In this document: positions 5,525 to 8,745 of the stretch, piece after piece | Position numbering within the stretch: position 1 is the first letter of the stretch | Layout: every line of letters begins with the position of its first letter | Source: an uncultured Traorella sp. | Lineage (GTDB): Bacteria; Bacillota_I; Bacilli_A; Erysipelotrichales; Erysipelotrichaceae | Length of the DNA: 8,745 nt | Reading direction: 5' to 3' | Assembly (NCBI GenBank): GCA_945919165.1 | Contig: CAMEIZ010000079.1 | Location: 1 to 8,745, forward strand | Program-made: the position numbers and the translations under genes | Notes under the pieces: model-generated | The model's database searches: none | What the model was told of the DNA's origin: nothing | Seen by the model: only the letters and a program-made list of their open reading frames with translations

Positions 5525-6808
5525 ATGTTCGTTGATCGAGTAAAGATTCATTGCAGAGCTGGAAAAGGCGGAGATGGCATTGTTGCTTTTCGCCGTGAAA
5601 AGTATGTGCCGCTGGGTGGACCTAGCGGTGGAGATGGCGGAAATGGCGGAAGTGTCATATTTCAAACTGATACAGGAAAATTCACGTTGCTGGATTTACG
5701 TTATTCCAAGAAAGTGGTTGCTGGTGACGGGGAAAAAGGAAAACCTAAAAAAATGCATGGAGCCAGTGGCAAAGATGTTATTGTTCGAATACCTTTAGGT
5801 ACAGTAATCAAGGATGCTGAAAGTGGTGCTATTTTAGCTGATTTAACGCGTCCTAATCAAAGTGCCGTTATTTGTAAAGGCGGAAAAGGCGGAAAAGGGA
5901 ATTTTCATTTTAAAAGCAGTGTGAATTCTGCTCCAGAATACTGTGAAATGGGTGAATTTGGTGATGAAAGGGATATTATTGCCGAATTGAAAGTGCTGGC
6001 TGATGTAGGCTTAGTCGGTTTCCCAAGTGTTGGAAAATCCACTCTGTTATCAGTTGTCAGTGCAGCCAAACCGGAAATTGCTGAATATCACTTTACGACT
6101 CTAAAGCCTAATCTGGGAATGGTACAGGTTCCGGATGGAAGAAGCTTTGTCATGGCAGATCTTCCGGGTCTTATTGAAGGCGCTTCATTGGGTAAAGGTT
6201 TAGGTCATGAATTCTTACGTCATATCGAGCGCTGTCGTGTTATTCTTCATGTGATCGATATGGGAGCTAATGATGGTCGTGATCCTGTTGAGGATTATCG
6301 CATCATCAATCAGGAGCTTGAAAATTATCAGTATCGCTTATTGGAACGGCCTCAAATCGTTGTTGCAAATAAAATGGATTTGGAGAATGCCAAAGAAAAT
6401 CTAAAGCGATTCAAAGAAGCCTATCCAAATGTAGAAGTTTTTGAAACAACTACAATTATTGATGAAGGTTTAGAACCTGTCTTATATCGTGCAGCTGATT
6501 TATTAGATCAAACCGATATTTTTCCATTATTTGATGAAAATGATGAAACGAATCAGGGTGTTCTATATAAATTTGAAGAAGAAAAACCTGCCTTTGAAAT
6601 TAAAAATCTTGGAAATGGCCGTTGGGAAGTATCCGGTGAACAGATTGAGAAAGCTTTTTTGGCAACTCGCTTTAATAATATTGAAGCTGACCAACGTTTT
6701 GCTCGTAAGATGCGTGTGATGGGAGTTGATCAGGCACTTCGTGATGCTGGCTGTCAGGATGGCGATATTATCGTTTTATGCAATACTGAATTTGAATTTG
6801 TGGAATAA
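5525..6808 (+). CDS. obgE: Obg-family GTPase (ribosome assembly, stress signalling)
   Basis: ObgE/CgtA is an essential GTPase that acts in late 50S subunit assembly and responds to guanine nucleotide levels. The 427-residue protein has all three domains. The glycine-rich Obg fold covers about 1-158, with repeats such as GGPSGGDGGNGGS (31-43) and KGGKGGKGN (118-126). The G domain follows with G1 GFPSVGKS (165-172), the G2 threonine near 192, G3 DLPG (212-215) and G4 NKMD (282-285). The C-terminal OCT domain is at about 345-427. The G5 position reads ETTTIIDEGL (307-316) instead of the usual SA..G.GL, so it is divergent. AAAGGAGGT at 5511-5519 sets the start, six bases before the ATG. Context beside L21 and L27 is the usual one. 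Confidence 0.97.
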   Translation: MFVDRVKIHCRAGKGGDGIVAFRREKYVPLGGPSGGDGGNGGSVIFQTDTGKFTLLDLRYSKKVVAGDGEKGKPKKMHGASGKDVIVRIPLGTVIKDAESGAILADLTRPNQSAVICKGGKGGKGNFHFKSSVNSAPEYCEMGEFGDERDIIAELKVLADVGLVGFPSVGKSTLLSVVSAAKPEIAEYHFTTLKPNLGMVQVPDGRSFVMADLPGLIEGASLGKGLGHEFLRHIERCRVILHVIDMGANDGRDPVEDYRIINQELENYQYRLLERPQIVVANKMDLENAKENLKRFKEAYPNVEVFETTTIIDEGLEPVLYRAADLLDQTDIFPLFDENDETNQGVLYKFEEEKPAFEIKNLGNGRWEVSGEQIEKAFLATRFNNIEADQRFARKMRVMGVDQALRDAGCQDGDIIVLCNTEFEFVE

Positions 6809-6832
6809 GATAGCGTGGCTATCTTTTCTTTT
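6807..6832 (+). terminator. Intrinsic terminator after obgE
   Basis: AAGATAGC (6807-6814) pairs with GCTATCTT (6818-6825) in a perfect eight-base stem around the loop GTG. It is followed by the T-rich TTCTTTT (6826-6832). The stem starts inside the obgE stop codon. A promoter for the next gene starts four bases after this element, which agrees with a transcription unit boundary. Confidence 0.8.
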
Positions 6833-6835
6833 GAA

Positions 6836-6864
6836 TTGAAAAGTTTAGATTTGCATGTTACTAT
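6836..6864 (+). promoter_or_regulatory. Sigma-A-type promoter for exoA-HAD-ruvA
   Basis: TTGAAA at 6836-6841 and TACTAT at 6859-6864 are separated by 17 bp, with TG at 6856-6857 as an extended -10. The predicted transcription start is about 6871, roughly 27 nt before the exoA ATG. The terminator directly upstream isolates this promoter from obgE. Confidence 0.72.
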
Positions 6865-6866
6865 TT

Positions 6867-6881
6867 ATTCAATGATTGAAT
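6867..6881. repeat. Inverted repeat over the exoA transcription start (possible operator)
   Basis: ATTCAAT (6867-6873) and ATTGAAT (6875-6881) form a perfect inverted repeat around a single G. The central base leaves no room for a full RNA hairpin loop without losing pairs, so a protein-binding site is as plausible as an RNA structure. It starts three bases after the -10 box and covers the predicted start site. In AT-rich DNA a repeat of this length can occur by chance. Confidence 0.4.
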
Positions 6882-6897
6882 TACAATTGGAGGTTTT

Positions 6898-7650
6898 ATG
6901 AAACTGATATCGTGGAATGTAAATGGACTGCGTGCCTGTGTTCAAAAAGGTTTCTTTGATTTCTTTTATAAAGAAGATGCTGATATTTTCTGTATTCAGG
7001 AGAGCAAGATGCAAGAAGGACAAATGAAATTTGATCTTCCAAATTATCATATTTATATGAATTGTGCAGATAAGAAAGGTTATTCTGGTGTTATCACTTT
7101 CACTAAAAAGAAGCCTTTGAAGGTTACTTATGGAATGGGAATCGATGAGCATGATCATGAAGGCAGGATCATTACCTGTGAATTTGAAAATTTTTATCTG
7201 GTGAACTGTTATACGCCCAACAGTAAGGAAGGTCTTGTACGTCTTGATTACCGAATGAAGTGGGAAGATGATTTCAGAAGTTACTTAAAAGAGTTGGAAA
7301 AGAATAAGCCTGTTATTTTATGTGGTGATTTAAATGTTGCTCATCAGGAAATTGATTTGAAGAATCCTAAAACAAATCGTAAAAATGCCGGCTTCAGTGA
7401 TGAAGAAAGAGCTAAGATGAGTGAACTTTTAAACAGTGGTATGATTGATACATATCGCTTCCTTTACCCTGATAAAATTGAATATTCCTGGTGGAGTTAT
7501 CGTTTCAAAGCAAGAGAGAAAAATGCCGGATGGAGGATTGATTATTTTATTATAAGTCAGTGTTTAAAAGAAAAGATAATGGATGCCAAGATATATACTG
7601 ATGTTTTAGGAAGTGATCATTGTCCGGTTTGTTTGGAGATGACTTTATGA
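6898..7650 (+). CDS. exoA: Exodeoxyribonuclease III / AP endonuclease (ExoA family)
   Basis: The enzyme cuts DNA at abasic sites and removes 3' blocking groups in base excision repair. The 250-residue protein has the whole endonuclease/exonuclease/phosphatase site in order: Asn7 in SWNVNGLR, Glu35 in IQESK, Tyr105 in CYTPN, Asp144 and Asn146 in CGDLNVAH, Asp215 in GWRIDYF, and the Asp240-His241 pair in GSDHCPV. The motifs GWRIDYF and YTPN place it with the Bacillus ExoA branch. Length is normal. GGAGG at 6889-6893 lies four bases before the ATG, a slightly short but usable spacing. It is the first gene after the 6836 promoter and overlaps the HAD gene by 4 nt, so the two are probably cotranscribed. 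Confidence 0.96.
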   Translation: MKLISWNVNGLRACVQKGFFDFFYKEDADIFCIQESKMQEGQMKFDLPNYHIYMNCADKKGYSGVITFTKKKPLKVTYGMGIDEHDHEGRIITCEFENFYLVNCYTPNSKEGLVRLDYRMKWEDDFRSYLKELEKNKPVILCGDLNVAHQEIDLKNPKTNRKNAGFSDEERAKMSELLNSGMIDTYRFLYPDKIEYSWWSYRFKAREKNAGWRIDYFIISQCLKEKIMDAKIYTDVLGSDHCPVCLEMTL

Positions 7651-8276
7651 GAGGATTTATTTTTGATTTAGATGGTACACTTTTGGATTCAATAGGATTA
7701 TGGCTGCAAATTGATAAAGATTATATGAAGATGCATGGGATTGAATACAAAAGAGAATACTCAGATGAAATCAAGAAGCTGACATATGTTGAATGTGCTT
7801 ATTATTTCAGAGATGTTTTAAAAGTGAATAAGGATGTGGATTCCATTCAAAAAGATTGGATTGAAATGTCACATAAAGCTTATGCTGAGAATCTTCAGCT
7901 AAAGCCTTATGCCTATGAATTTGTCCAAAAATGTGCAAAACAAGGTAAATGCATCATTGCTACCAGCTGTCGGAAAGACAGTGCTCTGGCGGCTTTAAAA
8001 CGATGTGGATTGATGGATTTTATGGTTGATGTGATCACAACAGATGAATTGAATAGCAGCAAAGAGAATCCTTTGATTTATCAGATCTGTGCAAAACGTC
8101 TTGGCTGTGATATTGAATCATGTGTGGTGTTTGAAGATGTTTGTACAGCAGCTCAATGTGCTAAAAAGGCTGGTTTTCATGTTGTCGGCATCTATGATGA
8201 TATGTGGAAAGCTGACAGAGAATTGATGATGCAGATCTGTGATAAATATGTGATGTCTTTTAAGGAGTTATTGTGA
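7647..8276 (+). CDS. HAD-superfamily hydrolase, beta-phosphoglucomutase-like phosphatase
   Basis: The 209-residue protein has the four HAD motifs: DLDGT (nucleophile Asp7 and Asp9), ATS at 105-107, Lys139 in SSKENP, and ED at 163-164 in VVFEDVCTAAQCAKKAG. An alpha-helical cap of about residues 15-85 between motifs I and II is the C1 type seen in beta-phosphoglucomutase and phosphoglycolate phosphatase relatives. Which sugar or nucleotide phosphate it uses cannot be told from the motifs. I chose ATG 7647 because the protein then starts MRGFIFDLDG, as usual for the family, GGAG at 7635-7638 lies eight bases upstream and the start overlaps the exoA stop by ATGA. A longer TTG start at 7620 is unlikely. 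Removal of phosphoglycolate-type repair products is a possible but unproven link to exoA. Confidence 0.9.
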   Translation: MRGFIFDLDGTLLDSIGLWLQIDKDYMKMHGIEYKREYSDEIKKLTYVECAYYFRDVLKVNKDVDSIQKDWIEMSHKAYAENLQLKPYAYEFVQKCAKQGKCIIATSCRKDSALAALKRCGLMDFMVDVITTDELNSSKENPLIYQICAKRLGCDIESCVVFEDVCTAAQCAKKAGFHVVGIYDDMWKADRELMMQICDKYVMSFKELL

Positions 8277-8298
8277 TAAAATTAATAGGAGGCAGAAA

Positions 8299-8745
8299 AT
8301 GATTGCTTTTGTAAAAGGAATTGTTGTAAAAAGAGTTCATGATGCAGTAATATTGGATCATCAAGGGATAGGTTTTCGAATATTCACACCAGATCCATTG
8401 CAGTACGCTGAAGGAGAAGAGTTGCTTTTGCATACTTACCAGCATGTTCGTGAAGATGCTATTCTTTTATATGGATTTAAGGATCTCGAAAGCTATGATT
8501 TATTTCTGCGTCTGATTGATGTCAAGGGCTTGGGATGCAAGAGTGCCTTAAATATGCTTTCAGTTGGTAGAGCCAGCCGCATTATTGAAGCTATTGAAAA
8601 TGGAGATGTTACTTTTTTAAAGGGTTGTCCGGGGATTGGGGCAAAAACAGCCAGCCAAATCATTTTGGATCTAAAAGGAAAACTGATATCTCAGGCTTCA
8701 AAGCAGGAAGAAATAGTGGATCAAAATCTGCTTGATGCCCATGAT
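8299..8745 (+). CDS. ruvA: Holliday junction DNA-binding protein RuvA (partial, C-terminus outside window)
   Basis: RuvA forms a tetramer on four-way junctions and loads the RuvB motor for branch migration. The visible 149 residues start MIAFVKGIVV and form the OB-fold domain to about 62, which contains the acidic pair Glu52-Asp53 in HVREDAILLYGF. Two helix-hairpin-helix motifs follow: VKGLGCKSALNML (75-87) and CPGIGAKTASQIILDL (110-125). The family is usually about 200 residues, so the missing part is the linker and the RuvB-binding domain III. AGGAGG at 8287-8292 lies six bases before the ATG. The gene is 22 nt after the HAD gene with no terminator between, so it belongs to the exoA unit. 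ruvB is expected next but is not in view. Confidence 0.97.
   Translation, partial: MIAFVKGIVVKRVHDAVILDHQGIGFRIFTPDPLQYAEGEELLLHTYQHVREDAILLYGFKDLESYDLFLRLIDVKGLGCKSALNMLSVGRASRIIEAIENGDVTFLKGCPGIGAKTASQIILDLKGKLISQASKQEEIVDQNLLDAHD

Noticed and set aside
5574..5798. 74-residue frame inside obgE
   Set aside because: It is a +1 shadow of the glycine-rich codons of obgE, without protein-like features.
5561..5910. Repeated GGCGGA units as a possible DNA repeat
   Set aside because: They are codons for the glycine-rich Obg domain and are expected from the protein sequence.
6865..7158. 97-residue open frame on the minus strand over the start of exoA
   Set aside because: It is antisense to a well supported gene, has no family-like sequence and no clear ribosome binding site. 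It looks like a chance frame in AT-rich DNA.
7620..7646. TTG start nine codons upstream for the HAD gene
   Set aside because: The family begins right before the DLDGT motif, and ATG 7647 has a GGAG at good spacing and an ATGA overlap with exoA.
8274..8282. TGATAAAAT as an extended -10 promoter for ruvA
   Set aside because: There is no -35 box at a suitable distance and the start would fall inside the ruvA ribosome binding site.

Overview
The window is AT-rich chromosomal DNA from a low-GC Gram-positive, endospore-forming bacterium (Firmicutes/Bacillota). All genes lie on the + strand and are tightly packed. Sporulation genes of the spoVA operon place it among endospore formers. An L27 with a cleavable N-terminal extension next to its protease gene prp, and the scpA-scpB and rplU-prp-rpmA-obgE blocks, fit the same phylum. 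The lineage may be Erysipelotrichia-like or another non-Bacillus group, since spo0B is absent between rpmA and obgE and spoVAEa is absent between spoVAE and spoVAF. That assignment is inference; I could not run a search.

Layout. Positions 1-1787 hold the 3' end of a spoVA operon: the end of spoVAD, then spoVAE and a GerA-family spoVAF gene, joined by 4-nt and 8-nt overlaps. A good sigma-A-type promoter (1788-1816) follows and drives a lipoprotein-anchored metallophosphoesterase of unknown substrate (1840-3060). scpA and scpB, the kleisin and winged-helix partners of SMC condensin, follow with overlapping frames (3100-4381). The 187-nt gap after scpB contains a promoter and a structured 5' leader that I interpret as the ribosomal protein L21 leader. 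Then come rplU, prp and rpmA (4569-5480), an intrinsic terminator, and the ribosome-assembly GTPase gene obgE (5525-6808) with its own terminator. A second clear promoter (6836-6864), with an inverted repeat at the predicted transcription start, begins a unit of exoA (exonuclease III/AP endonuclease), a HAD-family phosphatase gene and ruvA (Holliday-junction binding). ruvA runs off the right edge.

How the genes work together. The left part concerns dipicolinic acid movement and spore germination. The middle couples chromosome condensation, 50S ribosome parts and maturation (L21, L27, the protease that trims L27, Obg). The right part is DNA repair and recombination. No mobile element, CRISPR array, tRNA or rRNA was seen, and no stretch over 300 nt lacks a gene. 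The window is mostly conserved housekeeping sequence and I do not see a clearly new system in it. The points most worth a second look are the L21 leader and its possible Shine-Dalgarno masking, the short SpoVAF with no ribosome binding site, the uncharacterised lipoprotein phosphoesterase, the terminator between rpmA and obgE, and the inverted repeat at the exoA promoter.
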